NCBI GenBank assembly: GCA_029213305.1
Contig: JARGPA010000001.1
Span: 41,969-105,968 of the forward strand
Reading direction: 5' to 3'
Source: Phycisphaerales bacterium
Lineage (GTDB): Bacteria > Planctomycetota > Phycisphaerae > Phycisphaerales > UBA1924
DNA length: 64,000 nt
The position numbers and the translations under genes were made by a program. Every line of letters starts with the position of its first letter. The first letter of the stretch is position 1. The notes beneath the pieces are model-generated. The model ran no database searches and was not told where the DNA came from. It saw only the letters and a program-made list of their open reading frames with translations. Positions 1 through 9,377 of this stretch are shown one piece after another.

Positions 1-1767
1 ATTGTCTGTTCCAAAGTGACCCAGATCCGCAAGTTCAACATGCTCTTCGTCGCAGATCCGTTGCAACTCAGGTAGGTTTTCTTGAGAGACTGCAAGTACC
101 ATGCGTTCTTGAGCTTCAGAGATCCAGATTTCGGTATATGACAATCCAGCATACTTGAGTGGTGCTTGGTCGAGATTGACGAATGCGCCGATCTTTTCGC
201 CCATTTCGCCGACAGCGGAAGAGAACCCTCCTGCGCCACAATCCGTGATAGAGCTAAAGAGCGGGCCGCCCTTGGTATCGCGAGCGCGAAGGATTGCGTC
301 AAGGGTGCGTTTTTCTTCGATCGCGTTCCCGATCTGGACAGCGTGAGAGAACTCATCTGCATGAGTATCTGTGAGTTCTGCAGAACTAAATGTCGCGCCG
401 TGGATTCCATCGCGTCCGGTTTTGCCACCCAGAGCGATGATGCGATCGCCCGGGTTTGCATCCCCTGAGATCAGATCGATCGGCATGATCCCGATGCACC
501 CACAGTAGACCAATGGGTTTCCGACATAGCGATTGTCGAAGGATACTGCACCGTTGATAGTTGGGATCCCCATCCGATTCCCATAATCACGAACGCCGCC
601 GACGATTTCTGTAAGGATCTGCTTTGGGGGAAGACATCCTGTTGGAATGTTCTTCATGTCATGATGTGCAACACAAAAGACATCCGTGCTTGCGATTGGT
701 TTCGCGGCGAGCCCAGTTCCGATGATATCACGGATACATCCACCGATCCCTGTTGCGGCGCCGCCGTAGGGTTCGAGGGCTGATGGATGGTTATGTGTTT
801 CCACTTTGATGCATACAGCGTGCTTGTCGTCAAACTTGATAATCCCTGCGTTATCTACAAACACTGAAAGGGTCCAATCGAGTCCTTCTTCGATCAGTTC
901 AAATGTTGCAGCTGCGACAGTGGACTTGAGTAGGTTGTCGATGGTGTAAGATCCATCGTCATGCATTGTCACGCCGGGACGATCTGTTGGTGCGACATCC
1001 GCAGTTGGATCACCTTTGTAGTGGATCGTGGATTTGAGTGTCTTGTGGACGCAGTGCTCAGACCAAGTCTGGGCAAGAGTTTCAAGCTCAATATCAGTTG
1101 GTTCTCGATTAAGATTTTTATAGTGGGTTTGGATTGCTTTCATCTCATCGAGTGAAAGGAAGAGATGTCCTTCTCGGGAAAGAATTTCGAGTTGATCATC
1201 GTTTAGATCGCGGATATCGACATGTGTGATTTTGAAATCATGCGCATGCCCGTGGGGGAGTTGCTCTGGGTGGAACGGGATCGCATGGACTCCTGAGACG
1301 ACAGGGTTTGCAAGGAGTCTTGAAGCAATTGATTGAGCTTTAGAATCGGAAACCCCGATCAGGTCATATCTACTTCCAGTTGATACGGTTGCGTCCACGC
1401 CTACGAGCGCTTTGATTGCTGCAGTAACTGATTGAGCGGGGGGGTCCATCACTCCAGGGAGCGGATGAACTTCGACGAGTGCTCCGCGTGGTTCGGAAGA
1501 CCCAACAAATGCTCTTTCAGTTACTGGATTTATGAGTAGATTCTTGATGATTGAATCGAGTTGGTTTTCGTTTAAATCTGCTTCGATCAGGTATACCTGA
1601 CATGAATGAGCACCTTCGATTGGTTCTCCGATCCCATGTGCAGCGTTGATTAGCGCATGGCCCCGCGGATCTCCCGCATGGGCGGTTGGGTGGACCTCGA
1701 TGCGATGCACTGTCAGGTGCAGATCGGGTGATGAGACGGACGATTGGTCAGTAGTGGTCGTGCTCAT
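1..1767 (-). CDS. purL: Phosphoribosylformylglycinamidine synthase PurL, 3' end cut by window edge
   Basis: Reading the minus strand from the ATG at 1767 gives 589 codons open to the left edge, so the C-terminal part is missing. PurL makes FGAM from FGAR with ATP and glutamine-derived ammonia in purine synthesis. Seen: [14 protein letters not shown], the conserved PurL ATP-site region; [19 protein letters not shown]; and [18 protein letters not shown] glycine-rich text. About 200 residues precede the core and begin with a segment (HRIEVHP...NPVTERAF) that resembles the small PurS subunit. A fused PurS-like domain is therefore likely, but that is an inference. It diverges from rnhA with about 67 bases between the starts. 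Family assignment is firm; the start is reasonable but has no striking ribosome site. Confidence 0.9.
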   Translation of the reverse strand, partial: MSTTTTDQSSVSSPDLHLTVHRIEVHPTAHAGDPRGHALINAAHGIGEPIEGAHSCQVYLIEADLNENQLDSIIKNLLINPVTERAFVGSSEPRGALVEVHPLPGVMDPPAQSVTAAIKALVGVDATVSTGSRYDLIGVSDSKAQSIASRLLANPVVSGVHAIPFHPEQLPHGHAHDFKITHVDIRDLNDDQLEILSREGHLFLSLDEMKAIQTHYKNLNREPTDIELETLAQTWSEHCVHKTLKSTIHYKGDPTADVAPTDRPGVTMHDDGSYTIDNLLKSTVAAATFELIEEGLDWTLSVFVDNAGIIKFDDKHAVCIKVETHNHPSALEPYGGAATGIGGCIRDIIGTGLAAKPIASTDVFCVAHHDMKNIPTGCLPPKQILTEIVGGVRDYGNRMGIPTINGAVSFDNRYVGNPLVYCGCIGIMPIDLISGDANPGDRIIALGGKTGRDGIHGATFSSAELTDTHADEFSHAVQIGNAIEEKRTLDAILRARDTKGGPLFSSITDCGAGGFSSAVGEMGEKIGAFVNLDQAPLKYAGLSYTEIWISEAQERMVLAVSQENLPELQRICDEEHVELADLGHFGTDN

Positions 1768-1834
1768 GCTCGATGGTAGACCGTGTTTTCAGGTTCGTCG
1801 TGATGTAGGCGCGAACGGGGGGTATGATGGGGGT

Positions 1835-2320
1835 GTGAAGACACAAAACCAAGCAGAAATCGAATCAACACCTAAACCAACCGTTCAACTCTACACGGAT
1901 GGTGCTTGCTCTGGGAACCCAGGTCCTGGGGGTTGGGCATTCTTGCTTCGTCACCCAAAAACCGGGAAGGCCATCGAACGCAACGGCGGCGAAAAAGACA
2001 CAACCAACAATCGGATGGAACTCTCTGCAGTGATACAAGGGTTGAGTGTTCTAACTCGCCCAAGCGAAGTCGAGTTGTACTCCGATTCTCAATATGTCCT
2101 CAAAGGACTCAAAGAATGGATGGTGGGTTGGAAGCGGAAGGGTTGGAAAACTGCATCTAAGCAACCCGTCAAAAATGTAGATCTCTGGAAGCAACTCGAT
2201 GAACTCCAGAAAGAACATGTCATTCACTTTAACTGGGTCCGAGGGCACAATGGACATCCAGAGAATGAGCGAGTTGACGATCTCGCAGTAGAAGCTCGTG
2301 ATGAGTACGCTCGTCTCTAA
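1835..2320 (+). CDS. rnhA: Ribonuclease HI
   Basis: A 161-residue protein that cleaves the RNA strand of RNA-DNA hybrids. The catalytic carboxylates are all visible: D22 in [14 protein letters not shown]62 in NRMELSAV, D84 in [10 protein letters not shown], and the D148/D149 pair in ERVDDLA, with RGHNGHPEN before it. The frame stays open upstream to 1646, but that part overlaps the divergent purL start and has no family similarity. I chose the GTG at 1835, preceded by a G-rich stretch, because it gives the usual length of about 155 residues. The frame of the nearby ATG at 1824 closes after four codons. Single-gene unit; nothing odd. Confidence 0.93.
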   Translation: MKTQNQAEIESTPKPTVQLYTDGACSGNPGPGGWAFLLRHPKTGKAIERNGGEKDTTNNRMELSAVIQGLSVLTRPSEVELYSDSQYVLKGLKEWMVGWKRKGWKTASKQPVKNVDLWKQLDELQKEHVIHFNWVRGHNGHPENERVDDLAVEARDEYARL

Positions 2321-2574
2321 TCTGCATCCACACTATAAACATGTTTCGTGCATACAAGCTTCTCGGACGTAGACGGTTATATGAGTTCGTCTATCTGTTC
2401 CGTCTGGGGGGGTGTGGAATGATAGAGAAGGATTCAATCCGCCGTCATAACCCGTTGTGATTTCGCATGCTGTGCTCGTGGGTGATGAATCTCATCCGTC
2501 AAACAACCGATGAATTGGGATGATGCCCGGGTTTGTGCCTGGGTCAATTCTGTTGATCTACCGGAGAGCAAGCC

Positions 2575-3630
2575 GTGGAACTCGATGCCATACTTCGTCA
2601 TGCACACGAATCTGATGCCTCAGATATTCATATCGTATCAGGTGAACCCGCCGCGATGCGAATCCATCAGGTGATGACACCCATGAGTGATGTCCCGATG
2701 GCGCCAGAGGTCGTCGCGGCGATGTTTGAAGGGATGTCAAACAAGGAAGTTCGCGAGAACTTCGCACGCGAGAAGGATGCTGACTTCTCTTACGAGATCT
2801 CAGGTCTCGCACGATACCGTGTCAATGCACACATGCAAAAGGGTGTCATTGGTTTAGCAATGCGTGCGATTAAAACCAAAGTCCCCCCTCTGAGTGCTTT
2901 GGCACTCCCTGAAGTTATCGCACGATTGACTTATCTCCCGCGTGGTCTTGTGCTTGTCACTGGGGATACCGGTTCTGGTAAATCGACAACGCTCGCGGCG
3001 ATGATTCAGTCGATGAACCAACGATATTCAAAGCACATTATCACACTCGAAGATCCGGTCGAATACATGTTCGAATCTGATCAATGTCTCATTGAACAGC
3101 GTGAGCTCGGGCGCGACATGATCAGCTTTACTTCTGGTTTGAAGCACGCACTTCGCCAGGATCCAGATATTATTCTCGTGGGTGAAATGCGTGACCTGGA
3201 AACAACATCACTCGCGATCTCCGCAGGTGAAACAGGTCACTTGGTTCTCTCGACACTCCATACAGTGAACGCGTCGCAGACTGTATCTCGTATTATCGAC
3301 ATGTACCCTTCAGGGCAACAGAGTCAGATCCGTTCGATGCTTTCTACAACGTTGCAAGCGGTTGTATCACAGACACTCTTTACTCGCAGTGATCGGCCGG
3401 GGATGGTTCCAGCGGTAGAGACACTCTTGTGTACACCTGCGGTTCGGAACCTGATCCGTGAGAACAAGATCTTCGAGATCCCCAACGTGATCGAGACTTC
3501 GCGTGCAATCGGTATGTGCTCATTGGACTCATCGATTGCAGAGTTGTACTTCAACGGAACGATTTCCAAAGAAGACGCGATTGCGAAGGCCGTGTTCCCA
3601 GACAAGCTTGAGCGTCAGCTCGTTGCGTAA
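2575..3630 (+). CDS. pilT: Type IV pilus retraction ATPase PilT
   Basis: A 351-residue hexameric ATPase that powers pilus retraction at the inner-membrane base. It starts with GTG after a GGAGAG ribosome site. Seen: an N-terminal PAS-like region starting ELDAILRHAHESDASDIHI; Walker A GDTGSGKSTT near residue 130; the Asp box ITLEDPVEY; Walker B region DPDIILVGEMRD; the His box GHLVLSTLHT; and a C-terminal region beginning near AIGMCSLDSSI. The length matches the family. It opens a co-directional pilus cluster (pilC 30 bases downstream, then three prepilin-like genes). No PilB-type extension ATPase is in the window. Confidence 0.95.
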   Translation: MELDAILRHAHESDASDIHIVSGEPAAMRIHQVMTPMSDVPMAPEVVAAMFEGMSNKEVRENFAREKDADFSYEISGLARYRVNAHMQKGVIGLAMRAIKTKVPPLSALALPEVIARLTYLPRGLVLVTGDTGSGKSTTLAAMIQSMNQRYSKHIITLEDPVEYMFESDQCLIEQRELGRDMISFTSGLKHALRQDPDIILVGEMRDLETTSLAISAGETGHLVLSTLHTVNASQTVSRIIDMYPSGQQSQIRSMLSTTLQAVVSQTLFTRSDRPGMVPAVETLLCTPAVRNLIRENKIFEIPNVIETSRAIGMCSLDSSIAELYFNGTISKEDAIAKAVFPDKLERQLVA

Positions 3631-3660
3631 GAATGTTGATTTGTGTAGGTAGGAGTTGAG

Positions 3661-4887
3661 ATGCCAAACTATCGCTTCCAAGTGAGATCACAGGACGGCA
3701 AGATCCAAGCGGGCACCATGGCCGCTGACAGTGCGAGTTCTGCTGCTGCGATCCTGCGCAATCAGGGAGTTCATGTCCTCGCGGTTGATCAGGATAAAGG
3801 TAACAAGTCATCGAGCAGCTTTGCAGAGACTTTCGCTGCGATCAACAACAAGAAACCGACACAAAAACATGTGCTTGATTTTACGACACAGCTTTCCGTG
3901 ATGATTCGAGCAGGAATTAATCTCCGTTCAGCGCTCGATGGGATTGCAGATCAAACAGAGCACAAGATGTTCAAAAAAGTTATCAACGAACTAAAGGCAG
4001 ATGTTGAGAGTGGTAAACAGTTTTCAGATGCACTCTCGCGTCATCCAAAGCTCTTTGGTCCCCTCTATATCAATATGGTGCGCGCATCCGAGATGTCAGG
4101 GTCATTCTCTGAGATGCTCGATCGCATTGGTGGATATATTGCACAACAGATCGAAACCAAGAAAATGGTTATCGGCGCTTCGATCTATCCAGCAATCATC
4201 GGCGGCATGGCAGTTACTGTAACCGTCTTCTTGTTGACATTTGTTTTACCGAAGTTCTATACCATCTTTGAAGGCAAAGAAGATGTCTTGCCATGGGCGA
4301 CGAACTTCTTAATGTTGCTCTCGAAAACTTTGACGGATCAATGGATGTTTATCATGGCCGGCTGCGCTGTGATTGGTGGAGCATGCTTTGCTTTTATGAA
4401 AACCGAAGTTGGCGCTTTCTGGGTCGACAAGATGAAGCTCACAATCCCAGTATTGCGAACAATGTTCCGTTCGTTGTATATCACTCGATCCCTTCAGACA
4501 ATGGGTCAGTTGATCAATGCGGGTGTGCCAATGCTCGATACTCTTACCATTACTAGTGAGATCTCTGGAAACAAACTCTTTGAGGGGATGTGGCGCAAGG
4601 TTCACAGTTCCGTTAAGCAAGGCCGCAAGATCGCAGAACCATTACAGGGAAACCCGATTTTGCCCAAGGCAGTGATCCAAATGATCGCCGCAGGCGAAGA
4701 GTCCGGTAAGCTCGGAGAGGTGCTCGACGAGATCTCGGTGTTCTACGCAAAGCAACTCAAGGACCATATCAAAGCAGTTACCGGAATGATCGAGCCCATC
4801 ATGATCATCCTAATGGGTTCAATCGTCGGATTTATTGCGATGGCGATCATCCTTCCGATCTTCAAGATGAGCCAGCTCGTCTCGTAA
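3661..4887 (+). CDS. pilC: Type IV pilus / type II secretion inner-membrane platform protein PilC (GspF family)
   Basis: A 408-residue polytopic protein on which the PilT/PilB ATPases act. After a short N-terminal region (YRFQVRSQDGKIQAGTMAADS) come two copies of the GspF domain. The first carries LDFTTQLSVMIRAGINLRSALDGIA and the membrane segment around residues 180-200. The second carries ITRSLQTMGQLINAGVPMLDTL and ends in the membrane segment MIEPIMIILMGSIVGFIAM. AAGEESGKLGEVLDEIS is typical of the family. It follows pilT by 30 bases, probably in the same transcript, with an AGGAG-like site just before the ATG. Length and architecture are normal. Confidence 0.94.
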   Translation: MPNYRFQVRSQDGKIQAGTMAADSASSAAAILRNQGVHVLAVDQDKGNKSSSSFAETFAAINNKKPTQKHVLDFTTQLSVMIRAGINLRSALDGIADQTEHKMFKKVINELKADVESGKQFSDALSRHPKLFGPLYINMVRASEMSGSFSEMLDRIGGYIAQQIETKKMVIGASIYPAIIGGMAVTVTVFLLTFVLPKFYTIFEGKEDVLPWATNFLMLLSKTLTDQWMFIMAGCAVIGGACFAFMKTEVGAFWVDKMKLTIPVLRTMFRSLYITRSLQTMGQLINAGVPMLDTLTITSEISGNKLFEGMWRKVHSSVKQGRKIAEPLQGNPILPKAVIQMIAAGEESGKLGEVLDEISVFYAKQLKDHIKAVTGMIEPIMIILMGSIVGFIAMAIILPIFKMSQLVS

Positions 4888-4959
4888 TGAATGCTTGTAT
4901 TGGGTGGAGTGGAATCTCAACCCATAATTAACTGGATTCTTCATGAGTCCGAGGAAGGC

Positions 4960-5700
4960 ATGACGATGCTCAACAAGTTCCATGTACCGAGCAAACTCGC
5001 ACGGCGACGATCTCAGGTTCAATCTACAAGCAACGCAGGGTTCACGCTCATCGAGACTTCGATGGCGACCGTGATTATCGGAGTGGGTGTCCTCGCGATG
5101 GTTGACGCTCAATCAGCGTTTATTGTGTCGAACCAATGGTCTTCACATGCCGCGAGTGCAACCTTTCTTGCAAATGAGATCAGAGAACTGACTCGGAATC
5201 TACCGAAGCATGACCCCGTAACTGGGTTAACACTGATAGATGACGGTGAAGGGAACATGGTGATCTCAGGCTGGGGAACCGACGGCGGCGAAGTCACGGT
5301 AGATGATTTTGATGATATTGATGACTTCGATGGGATGACTTTCTCTTTTATTGGTACCCCAGGAATCGATGATAACGATCTTCCAGGTCCAATCGATGCC
5401 TTCGGTGAAGTCATCCCCGCATTGAGTATCGAGGGAAATGAACTCGGATACACAGACAATGCAAATGGTTTCACAGGCGAAGCGATGAATGGATGGTACC
5501 AAACCATCTCAGTTGAAAAGATTAATCCATTTGATACATCAGTAGTGCGATCGAACTCATTCTTTGAGTTGCCCAATGGGAGTTTCCCAGGGCGCGATGT
5601 TGATGAGTATCCATTGCGGATCAGTGTCTTTGTGTTCTATCAAGGCGTGAATGATTTGACCGCGGATCTTGTCACGACAGTGACTTGGATTGTCCCTTGA
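4960..5700 (+). CDS. Prepilin-like protein, PilV type
   Basis: A 246-residue protein with a class III prepilin leader: about 27 basic residues, then AG|FTLIETSMATVIIGVGVLAM. Cleavage would fall after the Gly, leaving N-terminal Phe with the conserved Glu at +5 and a hydrophobic helix. The rest is a mainly acidic extracellular domain with an Asp run (VDDFDDIDDFDGM). The frame is open from 4891, but the ATG at 4960 has a clear GAGGAAGG site just upstream and puts the leader at normal length. It lies behind pilC and before two more pilin-like genes, so it is likely a minor pilin or pseudopilin. The extracellular domain is not recognised. Confidence 0.85.
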   Translation: MTMLNKFHVPSKLARRRSQVQSTSNAGFTLIETSMATVIIGVGVLAMVDAQSAFIVSNQWSSHAASATFLANEIRELTRNLPKHDPVTGLTLIDDGEGNMVISGWGTDGGEVTVDDFDDIDDFDGMTFSFIGTPGIDDNDLPGPIDAFGEVIPALSIEGNELGYTDNANGFTGEAMNGWYQTISVEKINPFDTSVVRSNSFFELPNGSFPGRDVDEYPLRISVFVFYQGVNDLTADLVTTVTWIVP

Positions 5701-5783
5701 TTAAGTATGTTCAGTAGTTTTTTGTTTGATTTGATGCTCGATGAGAAAACATTCCACGCTCGGATGTGAGAGGCCAATAAGTT

Positions 5784-8729
5784 ATGACAAGCCGAGTACA
5801 CACATCTCGCAATAACAAACTCACGAAATCAAAGTCGCACAAGCGATCGAAGTTTGCCTCCCGCAAGGGTGTTGCTTCGGTGCTCGCGATGATGTTCTTG
5901 ATTATGTTCGGTTCACTAGTTGCCGCGATGGCAGTTGCGTCAACAGGGAACATTCGTACTGCAGACATGCATTTGCATGTCATGCGTGCGATGAGCGCGG
6001 CTGAAACAGGTCTAGCAGTCGCAGAGCATCGTCTCAACGAAGCATCTTCGCGATTTATTATTGCAGAAAGCGATATCGACACAGATGTCTCATGGGCACT
6101 CTGGAAGGGTGATAGTTCACTCATTGGCGTTCACTTGGTTGCGGATCCGTTTGACGGATATTCAGAAGATGCTCCACCAGCAGGGATTGCAGAAGCTCTC
6201 GTCAACGCTCATGCTGCGGATGTGAATATTTTGACAGGGTTTGATTATGTAGATGATCCTGCGATCGAAGCAGCTCCAGGCGGATTGCCAACGGGTATAT
6301 ATGAAGGAACATATTGGGTTAATACTCCTGCGATCCTTGTCGAGGAATGGGTGAACCCTGATGGTACAAATCCGCCTCCGGCGTATCAAATTCGATATGC
6401 GCCTCTCGCAGGGGGAGAGTACATCCGCGTTATTGTCGAAGGAATCGTTTACGATTTCCAACGCAACAATAAACCAATCCGACGCACCATAACTCGCGAT
6501 TACAAGGTTGCAAAGACGGTCGATCAAGCAATTATTTCCCATTCGAAAATCCTGATCGGGAAAAATGTTCAAATCGAAGGCCAACTCGGAGCAAGGTTTG
6601 ATGAGGTCGATTTTGCGAATGGCGATCCGATCGTAATGCGATCAGATTTCTTTGGACTCGATTCGATACTTGATCAGAAGATTACTGATTTCTGGACTGC
6701 AATCGGGACTTCAGATGTCGATGGTGATAACCGTCTTCGTATTGGTCACCCGATCGAGGGTGCCGCGATGCCTGCAGATCAGGATTATGATGGAAGTGGA
6801 TCGAACGACGGCGCATTTAATGATGCGTCTGGAGATGGATACCTTGATGAGATGGATATCTTCATTCGTCACTATGACACCAATGGAGATAATCGTGTGA
6901 CTCTTTCTGCGGATTTGATTCTGGGAACTCGTGCAGGACTCGATGTGAGTTCTCCAGAGTTTGTCGGATCAGGCGGCGAAGCAATCGACGAAGATCTTGC
7001 ACTCTTAATTGATGGAGGTAAACCCGATCGGAATGAGAACGGGGTTTACGGATTCGTGGATCTCAACAGTAATCGAATCTACGACGCAGAAGATGAAGAT
7101 CCTGCAGATTACGATCAGATCCACTCAACATATCCTGACAGTGAGCTTGGGTGGCGCGATGGATACATCGACGCGATGGATCGTTACGCAAAGGTCCGTG
7201 GCGGGTTGATGTTCAAAACATCGTCAAGCGCATGGGAAGCAGGGCAAGGCCCGATCGAAGAACGACTTCGGGGAACTATTGTTCCTGATGATGATGAATC
7301 TGCATTGGTATTCAATGCGGATAATATGATGCTTCCAGACATTAACGCGACGAGCTTTGCAGATACTGAGAATGCGTTGATTAACGCTGCAGACGGAGAT
7401 GCATTCTGGCAACAAGTCGCAGATCAACTGGGTACAGATGTTAACTCACTCTTGACATGGACATTGGACCAAAACCCATCTGATGATGATGCTCCACATT
7501 TGTTCCCGGTATGGGGTGACTCAGATTATGATGGACTCCCAGACAACTCTGCGTGGGCGTACTTTGAAAAAGCGCCCTACAACTCCCCGAGTTTTTCGGA
7601 TGTTTATTGGCGCCCTGTTTTAGAGAATATGGTATTTCGGAATGTACAGATCCCGATGGGTCTTAATGCATTGTTTGTGAACTGTACTTTCGTTGGTTCA
7701 ACCTTGGTGAAGACCTATGCGGATAACACACATCCGCTCTGGTCTGAGTACGGTACGAATCTGCTTAATGGAACAGGGTTCCCAACTCCGAAGTTTGAAC
7801 GATTTGTCTACGGCGATGACGCAGGGGAAGACGATACGAATGCGCCTCCAACACTTCCTACTACTGCGATACCGCCTGAGCAGATGATTTTAATGACAGA
7901 ACTATCTATCTCGCCATTGGATGTGGGAGATGTTCCTGCGAGTGAAATCGCATCATTTGGAACCGGATACAACTTGTTACCTGAAGCGATTGTGATTGAT
8001 GGAAAACGAGTAACTGATACGAAGTTGTTCTCGAACAATATTCGATACCATGATTGTCTATTCGTGGGTTCGATTGTGTCCGAAACTCCGAATGCATATA
8101 CCCAGGTTCGAAACAAACTTCAGTTTACGGGCGCAACTCAGTTCACAACGATTCATCCGGATGAACCCGAGAATGCGTATCTCAATCCAGATGATAACGA
8201 TATGGATGACATCTTGACGAGTTCGATGATGCTTCCAAACTACTCAGTTGATCTTGGTACATTTAACTCTCCTGCGGATCAGAATATTGTGCTCCAAGGC
8301 GCGATCATCGCAGGAGTTCTCGATGCACGTGGAAATACAACAATTGATGGAGCATTGTTGCTCACCTTCGACCCAAACTATGGAGAAGGCCCATTGCTTG
8401 ATGTGTTTGGGAATCCGATCGGTAACCCTGCAGGTTTCAACGCGTCACTCGGGTACTTCGGTAGCGGCGATGGCGATTTCGAATCGATCGATCCTGCGGA
8501 TCTTCCAATCATTGGTGGCGTTCGTATCGTCGGGTATGACACCAACGGTGATGGGCTTGTCGATGTTTCGTATACTGAACCTCAACCTGCGGGATCAACT
8601 CCGATTCCGTTTAATGGATTCGGTAAAATCCGTCTTCGTCACTCACCTGACATGCGTTTGCCGTCAGGATTGATGCTCCCGTTGTCCATGCCTGCAGTCC
8701 GTGGGTCTTACCAAGAGGGTGCAATATGA
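5784..8729 (+). CDS. Very large PilX-like pilus-associated protein with Ca-binding-like loops
   Basis: A 981-residue protein. Its basic N-terminus leads into a hydrophobic helix (VLAMMFLIMFGSLVAAMAVA) and then MSAAETGLAVAEHRL, typical of PilX-type proteins, which lack the usual prepilin cleavage motif. The large exported body is acidic. It contains Asp/Asn-rich loops that look like EF-hand or dockerin calcium sites near residues 310 (DVDGDNRLRI), 364 (DTNGDNRVTL), 424 (DLNSNRIYD) and 918 (DTNGDGLVDV). PilX homologues are normally far smaller. It ends by overlapping the next pilin gene as ATGA, implying translational coupling. A role as a pilus tip or adhesin subunit is inferred from position, size and Ca-like motifs. 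Confidence 0.75.
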   Translation: MTSRVHTSRNNKLTKSKSHKRSKFASRKGVASVLAMMFLIMFGSLVAAMAVASTGNIRTADMHLHVMRAMSAAETGLAVAEHRLNEASSRFIIAESDIDTDVSWALWKGDSSLIGVHLVADPFDGYSEDAPPAGIAEALVNAHAADVNILTGFDYVDDPAIEAAPGGLPTGIYEGTYWVNTPAILVEEWVNPDGTNPPPAYQIRYAPLAGGEYIRVIVEGIVYDFQRNNKPIRRTITRDYKVAKTVDQAIISHSKILIGKNVQIEGQLGARFDEVDFANGDPIVMRSDFFGLDSILDQKITDFWTAIGTSDVDGDNRLRIGHPIEGAAMPADQDYDGSGSNDGAFNDASGDGYLDEMDIFIRHYDTNGDNRVTLSADLILGTRAGLDVSSPEFVGSGGEAIDEDLALLIDGGKPDRNENGVYGFVDLNSNRIYDAEDEDPADYDQIHSTYPDSELGWRDGYIDAMDRYAKVRGGLMFKTSSSAWEAGQGPIEERLRGTIVPDDDESALVFNADNMMLPDINATSFADTENALINAADGDAFWQQVADQLGTDVNSLLTWTLDQNPSDDDAPHLFPVWGDSDYDGLPDNSAWAYFEKAPYNSPSFSDVYWRPVLENMVFRNVQIPMGLNALFVNCTFVGSTLVKTYADNTHPLWSEYGTNLLNGTGFPTPKFERFVYGDDAGEDDTNAPPTLPTTAIPPEQMILMTELSISPLDVGDVPASEIASFGTGYNLLPEAIVIDGKRVTDTKLFSNNIRYHDCLFVGSIVSETPNAYTQVRNKLQFTGATQFTTIHPDEPENAYLNPDDNDMDDILTSSMMLPNYSVDLGTFNSPADQNIVLQGAIIAGVLDARGNTTIDGALLLTFDPNYGEGPLLDVFGNPIGNPAGFNASLGYFGSGDGDFESIDPADLPIIGGVRIVGYDTNGDGLVDVSYTEPQPAGSTPIPFNGFGKIRLRHSPDMRLPSGLMLPLSMPAVRGSYQEGAI

Positions 8730-9367
8730 AACATCTAGTACTCAAACAACGATGTGCGAACAAGTCGAATCATTTTAAGAAGAGTCGCCGTGCATTTAGC
8801 ATGGTAGAAGTGTTGATCTCACTGACGATTTCTGCGACTTTGCTTACTGCAACACTTGCGGCATTAAATGCTTCGTTCATCGGGTACAAAGTGACTACTG
8901 AGGGTGCGTCCACAAATGTGGTTGCTCGAATTGTCATGCAACGGTTGACTGCGATGATCCGAACTGGAGATTCTTTCGGGCCGTACCCTGTGAACCCGAT
9001 CCTGACTCCTGAGCTTGAATCCAACTGGATTGAGTTTGTTTCGTATCGTGATCCATCAACAAGTACTGAGCGCGTAACTCGTCTTGAAAGACGCGATGGT
9101 ACGGGTGGGTCAGGCCCTTACGAGTTATGGTACATCGTGACAACCTATGTGAATGGAGCATGGGACGACGAGGATGAAGCTCCATTGTTGGTGAATCTCA
9201 ACGATGTGATTTTCTCGATGGACTACGATGTTGGCCCGAAACTCAAACGAGTAACAGTTGATTTAATCATTCAACCTGACGATTTGCAGGATGTCGCGAT
9301 TGGATCACATCTTGAAGCGCCAACGATTCGTCTTGTTGCGAGTGCCGCGCCACGAATGGAAGACTAA
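8726..9367 (+). CDS. Prepilin-like protein, PilW/GspJ type
   Basis: A 213-residue protein with a basic leader and the type IV pilin motif RRAFSMVEVLISLTISATLL. The residue before Phe is Ala rather than Gly, which some prepilin peptidases accept. Glu sits at +5 after the presumed cleavage. The following segment (ASTNVVARIVMQRLTAMIRTG) resembles PilW/GspJ minor pilins. Its ATG overlaps the stop of the 981-residue gene by four bases. It is the last gene of the pilus operon; galE ends 10 bases downstream on the other strand with no obvious terminator between them. Confidence 0.82.
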   Translation: MKHLVLKQRCANKSNHFKKSRRAFSMVEVLISLTISATLLTATLAALNASFIGYKVTTEGASTNVVARIVMQRLTAMIRTGDSFGPYPVNPILTPELESNWIEFVSYRDPSTSTERVTRLERRDGTGGSGPYELWYIVTTYVNGAWDDEDEAPLLVNLNDVIFSMDYDVGPKLKRVTVDLIIQPDDLQDVAIGSHLEAPTIRLVASAAPRMED

Positions 9368-9377
9368 TCAGTTGCGA

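Noticed and set aside
1646..1834. N-terminal extension of RNase HI
   Set aside because: It overlaps the purL start, contains no family text, and a GTG at 1835 gives the normal length.
5109..5576. 155-residue minus-strand frame
   Set aside because: It lies antisense to the PilV-like gene, which has a clear prepilin signal and ribosome site.
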